This document shows, piece after piece, positions 35,601 through 45,300 of a stretch of 64,000 nucleotides of DNA (position 1 is its first letter; each line of letters opens with the position of its first letter). The stretch is from JAUVKA01 sp964465145. Lineage in GTDB: Bacteria; Bacteroidota; Bacteroidia; Bacteroidales; UBA12481. The notes beneath the pieces were generated by a model, which was not told the origin of the DNA, ran no database searches, and saw nothing but the letters and a program-made list of their open reading frames with translations. The position numbers were made by a program, and so were the translations under genes. The stretch is from contig CAYXJR010000010.1 in assembly GCA_964465145.1 (NCBI GenBank), forward strand, positions 10,287-74,286, read 5' to 3'.

Positions 35601-37397
35601 CTAATCTTTCACGCATCGCAGAGAATAGTATCCTTGCATGTCGGTGTCATTAGGATATAATTCAGCGTAATTCTTTTGAATATTTAAGGTGTAAACACGG
35701 GGCGGCACTCGATTAGGTCGGTATGAAGAGGTTAAAAAGTGAGTAGAAAAGTTAATTCCCTTATGATGAAAAATAAAAGGATAACAATTCCCAGCTTCAT
35801 CCCGAAAACACTCATAAATAATATACCCACCAAAAAGGGCATTAAAGCCTGAGCTTCCTGAAGGGCGAAGTGCATACATTCCATTTGGAGACTCTATGTT
35901 GACTATCAAATTATTCATTTCGCTTTTAGTAGGCATGTGCCAGGATTTTGGGCAAATGGAATCCCCATAATTCATTACACGCATCAAGTAGTCAATAGCA
36001 TACAGCGATCCGTATTTATCGCAATTATTTGGATTATCATCATAGCATTTTTGAACAAGGGGCCTTCCCATTTTAGGATCCATCCGGTAATCCAGGTTTT
36101 CCGACATCCACCAGTGATCTCCTATCTTGACTGTACCATAATATTTTCCATCCCGGGAGTCTTTTATCCAGCCTGTTGAGTAATCATATGGACTTACCTC
36201 AAAAACAAAACTGGTAATATCACTCAATCCTTCTTCATCCTCTGCTTCCAGAATGCAGGTGTAAATGCCTGGCATGGTATATTGGTGGTAAATTTCAAGG
36301 TCTGTATTTTGATTCGTATCCCAGTTTCCATCCCCGTCAAAGTCCCATCGAAGCAATAATTTAGAAGTTGGTGTCATGTCATCCAGGCTTTCCCAGGCGT
36401 TCAGGTAAAACTGAGTCTCAATATTGCCATAGCGTGTTGGAGTGATGATTTTTGGTCTTGGAGGTAAGTTTGCTATTGAAACAAAAAGTTCTTTCTCAAG
36501 AGTGTTTTGCAGGCCCTCATCATCTTCAACAAGTAGGACTACTTTTTTTTTACCAGGAGATTTGAACTGGTGCTCAATAACCGGATCGTCAAGGCTCTGG
36601 GTATATTCCTGGTTTGGGAAAAGCCATTTGAATGTAAATGATTGTTCTGGATTATTTTGATGATAACTGCCAGATGCATCGAAAACAAAAACATCACTCA
36701 CTCTGCCATTTTCTGACCACCAGGTAAATTCTGGCACGATGCAGGTATCTGTCCTATGCACTTTCAAGATTTGAGATGAGGATCCTGACCTCTTGCTTGG
36801 ATCCAATACTTCCAATTTTACCAGAAAGTCTTCTACCTTTTCAAAATTATGGTACACGGCCGGTTCTTTTGAATATTGGGTATCCCATAAACCGTCTCCC
36901 TGAAAATCCCAGCGGAATTGCAAAGTCTCCAGAGAATCTTCATCATCAATGGTCAGACTGCCATCAAGGAGAAAATTGGTTTTAAAATGACCCGTTTCCG
37001 GCAACACTCTGAAATTGGCCTTAGGTGCTGAATACCCCTGCTCAATTTTTATGTTTATGGTATCCATGGCTTTGGCACCGGATAAACTTAATACTTCACA
37101 TACGACATGGTAATTCCCAGGCTTATAAAATCGATGGTTAATTTCCATGTCATCCGTAAACCTGGTATTAAACACGGAATCACCCTCCCAGTCCCACCGG
37201 CCATGAAACTTCTCATCGGCCGGAATAGTTGATTCAGGATTTATCGTTAGTACAAAGATGTCAGTGGTTAATCCTTCGACCTTATTTGCAGATATGGAAA
37301 AATATGGAATGTGTTTTAATTCTTCTTTCTGACATCCTGCCAGAAGAATCAGGCTGATGAACCCAAGTGTTGCAATATATGAAGGAATCCTATTCAT
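35601..37397 (-). CDS. PKD-repeat FISUMP surface lipoprotein, copy A
   Basis: The 598-residue protein has lipobox LLAGC (Cys22). It then has four PKD-like domains of about 90-100 residues (each with a W-D-x-x-G-D-G/S-x-x-[FW]-[DN]-T strand, such as RWDFDGDGNWDTN). The C-terminal FISUMP domain contains IGDHWWMSENLDYR, then CPKSWHMPTKSEM and SLRCVKD. Codons for residues about 32-305 lie in an 821-base tract identical to copy B, while the C-terminal FISUMP parts differ. It overlaps the preceding gene by eight bases and is the last gene of a five-gene operon. PKD arrays commonly act as spacers or binding stalks; the FISUMP function is unknown. Confidence 0.85.
   Translation of the reverse strand: MNRIPSYIATLGFISLILLAGCQKEELKHIPYFSISANKVEGLTTDIFVLTINPESTIPADEKFHGRWDWEGDSVFNTRFTDDMEINHRFYKPGNYHVVCEVLSLSGAKAMDTINIKIEQGYSAPKANFRVLPETGHFKTNFLLDGSLTIDDEDSLETLQFRWDFQGDGLWDTQYSKEPAVYHNFEKVEDFLVKLEVLDPSKRSGSSSQILKVHRTDTCIVPEFTWWSENGRVSDVFVFDASGSYHQNNPEQSFTFKWLFPNQEYTQSLDDPVIEHQFKSPGKKKVVLLVEDDEGLQNTLEKELFVSIANLPPRPKIITPTRYGNIETQFYLNAWESLDDMTPTSKLLLRWDFDGDGNWDTNQNTDLEIYHQYTMPGIYTCILEAEDEEGLSDITSFVFEVSPYDYSTGWIKDSRDGKYYGTVKIGDHWWMSENLDYRMDPKMGRPLVQKCYDDNPNNCDKYGSLYAIDYLMRVMNYGDSICPKSWHMPTKSEMNNLIVNIESPNGMYALRPSGSSGFNALFGGYIIYECFRDEAGNCYPFIFHHKGINFSTHFLTSSYRPNRVPPRVYTLNIQKNYAELYPNDTDMQGYYSLRCVKD
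36484..37304. repeat. 821-bp direct repeat, copy A
   Basis: Read line by line, this segment is identical to 39780-40600 at a constant offset of 3296 bases. The first mismatches on either side are at 36483 and 37305. It covers the PKD-coding part of copy A. Sequence outside the tract diverges sharply, including the signal peptide and the FISUMP end. Confidence 0.9.
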
Positions 37398-38853
37398 TCC
37401 TTAGGCAGCGGACTGAATATCCTACCTGTTTCGATTCGCTATAAGGCCATGCTGTATCAGAACCGGAGTATAATGTCCTACCCCAGGCAATAGTAGTGGA
37501 TAGTTCGCTTGATGAATAAAAAATGGCTGAACCACCAATTTGCAAAAACTTACCATCCCTGGTCAGATAACCTCCAGGAAGAGCTGAGAAACCACTTGAA
37601 TTGTCGCCATTACCCTGATCTAACCATCCTGATGTTGTTTTCATTTTATATGCTGCCCTGGGCTCCAAATCAGTTATTAAAGTTTCCCATTCCCCTTTAT
37701 TGGGCAAATGCCACCCCTCAGGACAAGCATTTATAGCAGCCTTCCAGTTATATAACACACCATAATTTCTATATTTTTCCTGGCTTATTGCTTCGGACAC
37801 ATCAGTACCCTCGTAACCATAAACATAATAGTGAGGCTCTATTTCGGAACGTGAAGATCCCGGATCCACATCAGGCAAATAGCCGAGGTTACTTACCATC
37901 CATGTTTGGTTTCCTATAGTTCTGTAAGAATATTCCTGATTGTCACGAATGTCTGTGAATTGCCCCCTCAACGAGATTTTCTCAACTACAAAATCAAACC
38001 GCTGTTCAATATCAGTAAATTCAATTTCCTGCTTTATCTCCGTATATTTATAATCATCACTTGAAGCTTTCCTGACAACCATGGTTCGGATCCCATGCGG
38101 TATATAAAGAATCCTGTAAAGCCCATTAGCATCAGTATAAGCCGCCAGATTACTTTCAGATCTATTCGGATTAAGTATTAAAACCTGGGCATTTCTTATT
38201 GCTTGTCCATCCTGATCACTGATAACCCCAAATGCCTTGGTGGAGTGGGTGATGGATATCATTTCGATATTATAATTCAGGATGGCGTTTGGTGGAATAG
38301 AGACTAATGACTCTTTCGGACTAAAATCTTTTTTACTTGCTTTTAAGGTGTCCTTACCAGAAACTAAATCTGATATTGAGTATTGACCGTTAATATCTGT
38401 AATTGATTCTTTGTCAGCAACCCTAACAGTTACATCTGGAATAGGAATCTTGCAATTAGCAAAATACACATATCCCGTTATGCTGCCCAAAACCGGCTCT
38501 GTCAACTCCATCAGAAGCTCTTTTATAGCTTCAAATTCTCCATCTGAAACATTTACCTTAATGGAAAATGATTCTCCCTCACCACTGACAGGCGACCTCC
38601 ATAGCACCTCAGTAGTATTGGTTGGAGATAGAAATTCGCCTCCATTAGCCGTCCACAAATACTGCAGGACATCTCCATCCTCATCTGATGCTTCAACTTC
38701 AAGCGTGTAGATTGTACCCGCACTAGTGGCAGCGGGCTCATGCGAAATACTAGAAATTATTGGAGCATGATTCTTTTCACAAGCCAGAATAATTAAAAGA
38801 CAGCCAACCAAAATCAGATTAGATTTTAGCGATAATAAGTTCCTGACTTTCAT
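37390..38853 (-). CDS. Ig/PKD-CarboxypepD_reg-FISUMP lipoprotein
   Basis: ATG at 38853 (M-K-V-R-N-L) is preferred to the TTG at 38862 and gives 487 residues. Parts: lipobox IILAC, an Ig/PKD-like domain (SASDEDGD-type strand), two CarboxypepD-like sandwiches (TGYVYFANCKIPIPDV; ISDQDGQAIRNAQVLI) and a C-terminal FISUMP domain (IGNQTWMVSNL, YGVLYNWKAA, CPEGWHLPNKGEWETL, SVRCLRNE). It is the intact counterpart of the interrupted gene at 30532-32034. It lies between PKD-FISUMP copies B and A in the operon. Confidence 0.85.
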   Translation of the reverse strand: MKVRNLLSLKSNLILVGCLLIILACEKNHAPIISSISHEPAATSAGTIYTLEVEASDEDGDVLQYLWTANGGEFLSPTNTTEVLWRSPVSGEGESFSIKVNVSDGEFEAIKELLMELTEPVLGSITGYVYFANCKIPIPDVTVRVADKESITDINGQYSISDLVSGKDTLKASKKDFSPKESLVSIPPNAILNYNIEMISITHSTKAFGVISDQDGQAIRNAQVLILNPNRSESNLAAYTDANGLYRILYIPHGIRTMVVRKASSDDYKYTEIKQEIEFTDIEQRFDFVVEKISLRGQFTDIRDNQEYSYRTIGNQTWMVSNLGYLPDVDPGSSRSEIEPHYYVYGYEGTDVSEAISQEKYRNYGVLYNWKAAINACPEGWHLPNKGEWETLITDLEPRAAYKMKTTSGWLDQGNGDNSSGFSALPGGYLTRDGKFLQIGGSAIFYSSSELSTTIAWGRTLYSGSDTAWPYSESKQVGYSVRCLRNE

Positions 38854-38893
38854 GGTTCTCAAGTTTTCCGTTCTATCTCAATAATATGGCATT

Positions 38894-40693
38894 CTAATCT
38901 TTCACGCATCGTACCGAATAGTATCCGGTCATGTTTGTTTCAATGGGGTATAGCTCTGCATAATTAGTCTGGATATTCAATGTGTAAATTCGGGGAGGGA
39001 CGCGGTTAGGACGCCAGGTTGTGGTTAAAAAATATGTAGAAAACTTGATATCCCGGTGATGATATACATACTTACATAATGTACAGGTATCACATAATAT
39101 GCATTCATAAATAATATAACCACCAAAAAGGGCATTAAAACCAGAGCTTCCATTAGGAAGAAGAGCATACATCCCATTAGGATATTCAATATTTTCAATC
39201 AAATTTTCCATCTCCTTTCTGGTTGGAATGTGCCAGGATTCAGGGCAAATAGAATCCTCATAAAAATCCAAAAAGGTCCTGGCAAATTCCATTGCATAAA
39301 GAGCACCGTATTTATCACAGTTAACGGGATTATCATCATAGCATTTTTGAACATGCGGTAATCCCATTTTGGGCTCCAATCTGTAATCCAGGTTTTCACT
39401 CATCCACCAGTAATCACCGATTTTAACCGTTCCATAATACTTATTGTCCCTCTTATCTTTAAAAAATCCCGTTGGATAATCATAAGGGCTTACCTCAAAA
39501 ACAAAACTGGTAATATCCGTTAACCCTTCTTCATCCTCTGCTTCCAGAATGCAAGTGTAAATGCCTGGCATGGTATATTGATGGTATATTTCAAGCTCAG
39601 AGTTTTGATTCGTATCCCAGTTGCCATCCCCGTCAAAGTCCCATCGAAGTAATAATTTAGAAGTAGGGGTCATGTCATCCAGGCACCCCCAGGCGTTCAG
39701 GTAGAACTGAGTCTCAATATTTCCATACCGTGTTGGGGTGATTATTTTTGGCCGGGGCGGTTTATTCTCAATCGAAACGAAAAGTTCTTTCTCAAGAGTG
39801 TTTTGCAGGCCCTCATCATCTTCAACAAGTAGGACTACTTTTTTTTTACCAGGAGATTTGAACTGGTGCTCAATAACCGGATCGTCAAGGCTCTGGGTAT
39901 ATTCCTGGTTTGGGAAAAGCCATTTGAATGTAAATGATTGTTCTGGATTATTTTGATGATAACTGCCAGATGCATCGAAAACAAAAACATCACTCACTCT
40001 GCCATTTTCTGACCACCAGGTAAATTCTGGCACGATGCAGGTATCTGTCCTATGCACTTTCAAGATTTGAGATGAGGATCCTGACCTCTTGCTTGGATCC
40101 AATACTTCCAATTTTACCAGAAAGTCTTCTACCTTTTCAAAATTATGGTACACGGCCGGTTCTTTTGAATATTGGGTATCCCATAAACCGTCTCCCTGAA
40201 AATCCCAGCGGAATTGCAAAGTCTCCAGAGAATCTTCATCATCAATGGTCAGACTGCCATCAAGGAGAAAATTGGTTTTAAAATGACCCGTTTCCGGCAA
40301 CACTCTGAAATTGGCCTTAGGTGCTGAATACCCCTGCTCAATTTTTATGTTTATGGTATCCATGGCTTTGGCACCGGATAAACTTAATACTTCACATACG
40401 ACATGGTAATTCCCAGGCTTATAAAATCGATGGTTAATTTCCATGTCATCCGTAAACCTGGTATTAAACACGGAATCACCCTCCCAGTCCCACCGGCCAT
40501 GAAACTTCTCATCGGCCGGAATAGTTGATTCAGGATTTATCGTTAGTACAAAGATGTCAGTGGTTAATCCTTCGACCTTATTTGCAGATATGGAAAAATA
40601 CGGAACGTGTTTTAAACCTTCTTGCTTGCAGCCTGCCAGAAGGATCAGGCTCAGAATGGCAATTTTTGCAATATGTAATTGAAACCTATTCAT
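38894..40693 (-). CDS. PKD-repeat FISUMP surface lipoprotein, copy B
   Basis: The 599-residue protein has the same architecture as copy A: lipobox LLAGC, four PKD-like domains, then a FISUMP domain (IGDYWWMSENLDYR, CPESWHIPTRKEM, SVRCVKD). About 274 central residues are encoded by the 821-base tract shared without mismatch with copy A. It starts directly after the stop of the small lipoprotein gene (TAA-ATG with no gap), so translation is coupled. The C-terminal FISUMP segment differs from copy A mainly in the exposed-looking middle (CDTCTLC against AGNCYP). Confidence 0.85.
   Translation of the reverse strand: MNRFQLHIAKIAILSLILLAGCKQEGLKHVPYFSISANKVEGLTTDIFVLTINPESTIPADEKFHGRWDWEGDSVFNTRFTDDMEINHRFYKPGNYHVVCEVLSLSGAKAMDTINIKIEQGYSAPKANFRVLPETGHFKTNFLLDGSLTIDDEDSLETLQFRWDFQGDGLWDTQYSKEPAVYHNFEKVEDFLVKLEVLDPSKRSGSSSQILKVHRTDTCIVPEFTWWSENGRVSDVFVFDASGSYHQNNPEQSFTFKWLFPNQEYTQSLDDPVIEHQFKSPGKKKVVLLVEDDEGLQNTLEKELFVSIENKPPRPKIITPTRYGNIETQFYLNAWGCLDDMTPTSKLLLRWDFDGDGNWDTNQNSELEIYHQYTMPGIYTCILEAEDEEGLTDITSFVFEVSPYDYPTGFFKDKRDNKYYGTVKIGDYWWMSENLDYRLEPKMGLPHVQKCYDDNPVNCDKYGALYAMEFARTFLDFYEDSICPESWHIPTRKEMENLIENIEYPNGMYALLPNGSSGFNALFGGYIIYECILCDTCTLCKYVYHHRDIKFSTYFLTTTWRPNRVPPRIYTLNIQTNYAELYPIETNMTGYYSVRCVKD
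39780..40600. repeat. 821-bp direct repeat, copy B
   Basis: This is the partner of 36484-37304. The bounding mismatches are at 39779 and 40601. The two copies lie in the same orientation about 3.3 kb apart, with one gene between the two repeat-bearing genes. Confidence 0.9.
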
Positions 40694-41152
40694 TTAATCA
40701 AAAGTGAGAAGATCAAAGGTGATTTCACCACTGCTTATCTCAAAAGGAGCCATAGTCCAGATCATTCCATTTTGTCCGCCTGGATAACCACCCCACAGAC
40801 AAGTATCTCCACCGCATATACAGGTTTTGGCAGCCTGATAATAGTAAGTGCCCGGTTCCAGGGTAATTTCATATAAACTCTGGTAATTTGACACATTGGC
40901 AACAGTAACAAACTCTTTTCTATAGAGGCTGTCTGCCGTATAAGCTATACTCAGGTCAGCCCTTTTGATACACCTTTGGGGGACATTTGCATCATCGATT
41001 GGGAAACTCAACTGCACTGTGCCATAAATTGGAGAAATTATATTGGGGTTTGTACCATTGGGCACATCCTCATTAGGATCACATCCTATTAGGACCAGCA
41101 GTACCAGAATGCAGAATATTTTATATAACAGATATGTTGCAGGTTTTATCAT
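40694..41152 (-). CDS. Small Cys-rich lipoprotein of the FISUMP operon
   Basis: The 152-residue protein has lipobox LIGC (Cys24), a beta-rich middle (VANVSNYQSLYEITLEPG, TYYYQAAKTC) and a conserved CGGDTCLWGGYPGGQ loop. It is clearly homologous to the 154-residue protein at 62380-62844 and to a relic at 9097-9225. I do not recognise a named family. It overlaps the upstream DUF4249-like gene by four bases and abuts the PKD-FISUMP gene, and the same order occurs at 62-64 kb. This suggests that the three products work together, perhaps as one surface complex. Confidence 0.75.
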   Translation of the reverse strand: MIKPATYLLYKIFCILVLLVLIGCDPNEDVPNGTNPNIISPIYGTVQLSFPIDDANVPQRCIKRADLSIAYTADSLYRKEFVTVANVSNYQSLYEITLEPGTYYYQAAKTCICGGDTCLWGGYPGGQNGMIWTMAPFEISSGEITFDLLTFD

Positions 41153-42150
41153 AATCCCTCAGGCTTAAACCCTAAATCTTTTGTATAAATACTGGTTGCA
41201 AGGAAATGTTTCGTAATGACTGATGGTTCAAGATTGGGGAATCTTTGACAGGTAAGAGAAGAAAATACACCGTTCCCGCCTGAAATGTTTGAAGTATTCC
41301 GAATAATCGTAAAAGGATTTGATCCACTCAATTCGCTGCCTACCATGACTGCAAGATCTGATCCGCCTGCATAAAATAGAAACTCAAAATTGATTAGTTT
41401 TCTCTGTATTCCGGGAACAGGTGTCAATTGTTTGGCAACAGATTGCAGAAAATTCAAGCCATTGATCTTTTCCTCATACAGATCATTAGCCCATTGTTTC
41501 TGGTATACCGGAGTCGTAAAAAAGCAACTATGATGCTCGAAATCTCCATTAAGCGACTCAGTGTAGTTCATCTTGAAAATACCCTGGTATAATCCGGCAT
41601 AAGTCCCTCCTCTCCATCTTACATTATACGGAGAGATAGTATCAAAACTTACTGTACGGCCCGGAACGTTTTCAGGATCCAGAACTTCGGGTATACTCAT
41701 CACAAGGGTTATTCCCGAAACAATTTTGTCAAGCTCAGGGAAATACACAAATAAATGGTATTCCTCGCCTGGATTGGGCTGGAATTCCGCCTGATAGACC
41801 ATTAGCCCTTCAACCGGAAAATATCCGGAGTCCTTCCCAAAAGCTGTTGAATGTTCAAAGATTATCGTTTCGGCTGGATCATTATCCTCCCATCGCTTAA
41901 GATAAACCTGCGCTTCGTTGGGCCAGACCAGGGAATCAGCAGGGATATCTGTTTCTAGTTGGTCATGAGATAATAAAAACGACTTTCCAACCCGGATGTA
42001 CTGTACCTGATTAAGGGGATTCAATAAACAATATACAATGGGGATCGGCTCTCCGGTTCCATGTAGGTCAACCTCATTGCCGCAGCCAAAGCTAAAAGAT
42101 ATTAGAATCAGTGTTAAGAAAATCCCCGATAAGCCTGATGAATGCTTCAT
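41149..42150 (-). CDS. DUF4249-like lipoprotein, first gene of the FISUMP operon
   Basis: The 333-residue protein has lipobox SFGC (Cys23), the family opening GEPIPIVYCLLNPLNQVQYI followed by RVGKSF, and a SNISGGNGVFSSLT segment near the end. It shares most with the protein at 62831-63844, including NPGEEYHLFVYFPE/HTYAIYVHFEE. It is preceded by the C-rich promoter at 42180-42202 and followed, overlapping by four bases, by the small lipoprotein gene. One transcript would cover five genes down to 35601. Confidence 0.7.
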   Translation of the reverse strand: MKHSSGLSGIFLTLILISFSFGCGNEVDLHGTGEPIPIVYCLLNPLNQVQYIRVGKSFLLSHDQLETDIPADSLVWPNEAQVYLKRWEDNDPAETIIFEHSTAFGKDSGYFPVEGLMVYQAEFQPNPGEEYHLFVYFPELDKIVSGITLVMSIPEVLDPENVPGRTVSFDTISPYNVRWRGGTYAGLYQGIFKMNYTESLNGDFEHHSCFFTTPVYQKQWANDLYEEKINGLNFLQSVAKQLTPVPGIQRKLINFEFLFYAGGSDLAVMVGSELSGSNPFTIIRNTSNISGGNGVFSSLTCQRFPNLEPSVITKHFLATSIYTKDLGFKPEGL

Positions 42151-42179
42151 GGGTAAATGCTTCAGTTAAAGAAAACTGT

Positions 42180-42202
42180 GGGGGACAGTTTCTATAAATA
42201 TA
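42180..42202 (-). promoter_or_regulatory. Promoter with C-rich start element for the five-gene operon
   Basis: The minus strand has TTTTG, 19 bases, TATATTTA (42195-42202), TAGAAACT, GTCCCCC (42180-42186). The -7 to C-tract gap is eight bases, longer than the three to five seen in most copies. Confidence 0.65.
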
Positions 42203-42327
42203 GTGATTTTATTGATGAAGGCAAAATAAGGCGTAAGGCTTTTCACTTAAGGCTTAAGTCGATCCTGAATTTCATTTAATCATATCTGGAAACCTTACAG
42301 ATAATCTCCAATTATTCCTGACTTTTT

Positions 42328-42340
42328 TGTCGTAATTTTG
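42328..42340 (+). promoter_or_regulatory. -7 element TGTCGTAATTTTG
   Basis: It contains the Bacteroidota TAnnTTTG box (TAATTTTG, 42333-42340), 24 bases before the chosen ATG. It shares the TGTCGTAA core with 54204-54216 and 55404-55416. A TTG inside the box (42338) opens the reading frame but is not a plausible start. Confidence 0.55.
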
Positions 42341-42364
42341 AAGTTCCATAGAAAAACATATATC

Positions 42365-45300
42365 ATGACAAAATATTACTCTTTGCGAATAGTCTTAACG
42401 GTCTTGTTTACAGGACTATCCTGTCTTTTTTTATTGGCTCAGACTCAGTTGACTCCTTATGATGATATCCCGGGGGTTATAAAAAGCTATAAGCCTGCAT
42501 ACAGCGATAGCTACCCCGATTGGGCGAAAATGCTTTATAACAAGCAGATAAATTTCAACGAGATAGAAGAGGGTTTTCAAACTTATATGACATCCCATTC
42601 AGGAGAGAAGAGCCCGATAATTCGCTATTACAAGATCTGGCGAAGAGCAGTTGAATCTTATGTCCTGGAGGACGGTTCAATACAGATTCCGGATCTGGTC
42701 CAATATCAGGAAAACCTATTAACTGCCCAAAAGGAGGCTGTCAGAAATCAAAAAACCAGTTCTGGGGACCAGTCGAACTGGACCTTCCTGGGCCCCAAAC
42801 AGACCTTCTGGCTGAATGAATCGGGGTCAGAGCAGGCGCCAGGCTCTTGTCCCTGGCAGGTTAACGTATATTCATTGGACGTTTCGGCTTCAAATAATAA
42901 CATTATTTACGTAGGTACAGAAACCGGCTATGTAAATAAGTCAATTGATAACGGTCAGACATGGCAGCTTTCCGGCCAGGGGTATCCCTTCGGGGGAGGG
43001 GTCACTGCAGTTGCTGTTCATCCTGAAAATCCTGATATTGCTTATGTATCAGCAGGAAAGCAGATTCATAAAACGACTGATGGAGGATTAAACTGGACTC
43101 CTATGTTGGAAACTTCAGCTTTATTTGGTGCAAACCGGCTCATCATTGACCAAACACAGCCCGATAAACTGATAGCTGCTGCCAATGAAGGAGTATTTAT
43201 TAGTACTGATGGAGGAACAACATGGGCCAGGAATGCCACTAAGGCGACCTGGGATGTTGAGATCAAACCGGATGACAGCAACATAATTTATGGGATTTCT
43301 TCAGCAACAGGATACAAATTCCAACTCATTATTTCCAACGATGGTGGTAATACATTTGAGGTCGATGAAAACTTCCCTCCTGATCATACCAATCACAGCG
43401 GTGGGCTTCTGGCGGTCACACCGGCAAATCCAAATATCGTTTTTGTAACGATGTTAGTCACTGAGGGAAGTGACCAGTTCGCCTACATTTATAAAGGCAC
43501 CCACGATGCCGGATCATGGAATTGGGTACTCACCAAAAAGGGTGAACCCAGGTCGGAGGCAGGATTGGGTGGCTTCTCCACAGGGCAGGGATATTTCGAT
43601 TATGTGTTGGCGGTATCTCCCAATGATGAAAACACTGTCTTTTGGGGAACATGCACCCTGTTTAAATCTACAGACGGAGGCAATAACTTTGCAAAAGTAG
43701 GGGGATATGGAGGTGATTTTAGCATCCATCCTGATATTCAGGATATTAAAATGCTGCCCAGCGGCAAGACCTGGGTATCAACCGACGGTGGGATGAACTT
43801 AACAAACGATGACTTCACTGCCGCTTCCAATTATTTCCCCCGTGTGAATAATCTTATCGGTTCGGATATGTGGGGCTTCGACCAGGGATGGAATGAGGAT
43901 ATTGTTGTAGGGGGTAGGTATCATAATGGAAACACAGCCATTGCAGATTTTTACTACAATAAAGCCCTGCGTATGGGCGGTGCTGAGTCACCTACGGGTT
44001 GGGTCCTTCAGGGACGGAGCCGCCATGTGGCATTTAACGACCTGGGCAGCGGCTGGATACTGCCGGCAGAGGCAGAAGGAGCCCCGGAAGGCCGTTTTTT
44101 TTTCAGCAAGTACCCGAATATGGAAGAATACGGCGGCAGAAGGAGCAACCTGGTGGCACATCCCAATTATTATGGGATCCTGTACCTTGGAGAAGGCAAC
44201 AGCGTCTGGAAAAGCACAGATATGGGTGTCAGCTATGAGAGAATCTATACTTTTGGCGGCCAGGTGCGTTATCTGCAAATCAGCTATAGTAATCCTGATA
44301 TTATTTATGTTGATGTTGTAGGCAGGGGATTGTATAAGAGTGAAGATGGCGGGTATACCTGGTCTTGGAAAACTTCACTTACAAGGAGCCCGAATGGATC
44401 TTCTTCCTGGGCCGGGAAACTTTTCTTCGCAATTTCTCCATATGACGGCAATACAATTTATGCTTGTTTGCAAAATGGTACATGGTCGGCCGATATTGGA
44501 AAAATTTTCAAATCTGAAGATGGAGGTGATACCTGGACAAACTGGACCGGCTCAGTTAAAGAGTACACAAAGAATCTGGTGGTACAGCCAACCCAAAGCG
44601 GTGAAGATCTTGTTTATCTGCTGACCAATTCAACCAATGGCAAACCGGGCAGGGTTTATTTCAGGAAGGAAAGCCAGGAGGACTGGGCGGCATTTTCAAA
44701 TCAGTATCCGGCCAGTATGAGTGTAAACCTGGCCTTGCCGTTCTTCAGGGCCAGCAAATTAAGGGTTGCCGGCAATGGAGGGGTCTGGGAATCACCACTC
44801 CAGGAACCTTCTTTTCCGCCAATTATCAATCCATGGGTTGAAAGGCCTCATTTCAATTGTATGCTTGATACCCTTCAATTTGATGATCACTCTATGCTTA
44901 ATCATGAAGGGGCCACCTGGTCGTGGAGTATCAATCCGGAACCGGCTTATATGAGCGATGCAAATATCCGTAATCCGAAAGTCGTTTTAGGAACTCCCGG
45001 ATCTTATAGTGTAACTCTAACTGTTACCAAAGATGGTCAGGAGTATAGCAAAACGATTCCAGACATGGTAACAACCACCACCTGTCCGTCCGTTGGTGAT
45101 TGCACCAACCCGGCAGAGGTGCCTATCGAAAGCTGGCGTTTGCTGTATGTCGACAGCGAGGAGAGGAATTATCCCGGACTGGGCAGAATGGCGATCGATG
45201 GTGATCCCAGCACGGTCTGGCATACCAAGTGGAGTACCGGTGCTGACCAGTATCCTCATGAATTCCAGGTGGATATGGTTAATCGATTTAGTATTCATAA

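Noticed and set aside
42338..42364. TTG start giving a 1161-residue BNR protein
   Set aside because: The TTG lies in the -7 box; ATG at 42365 begins a proper signal peptide.
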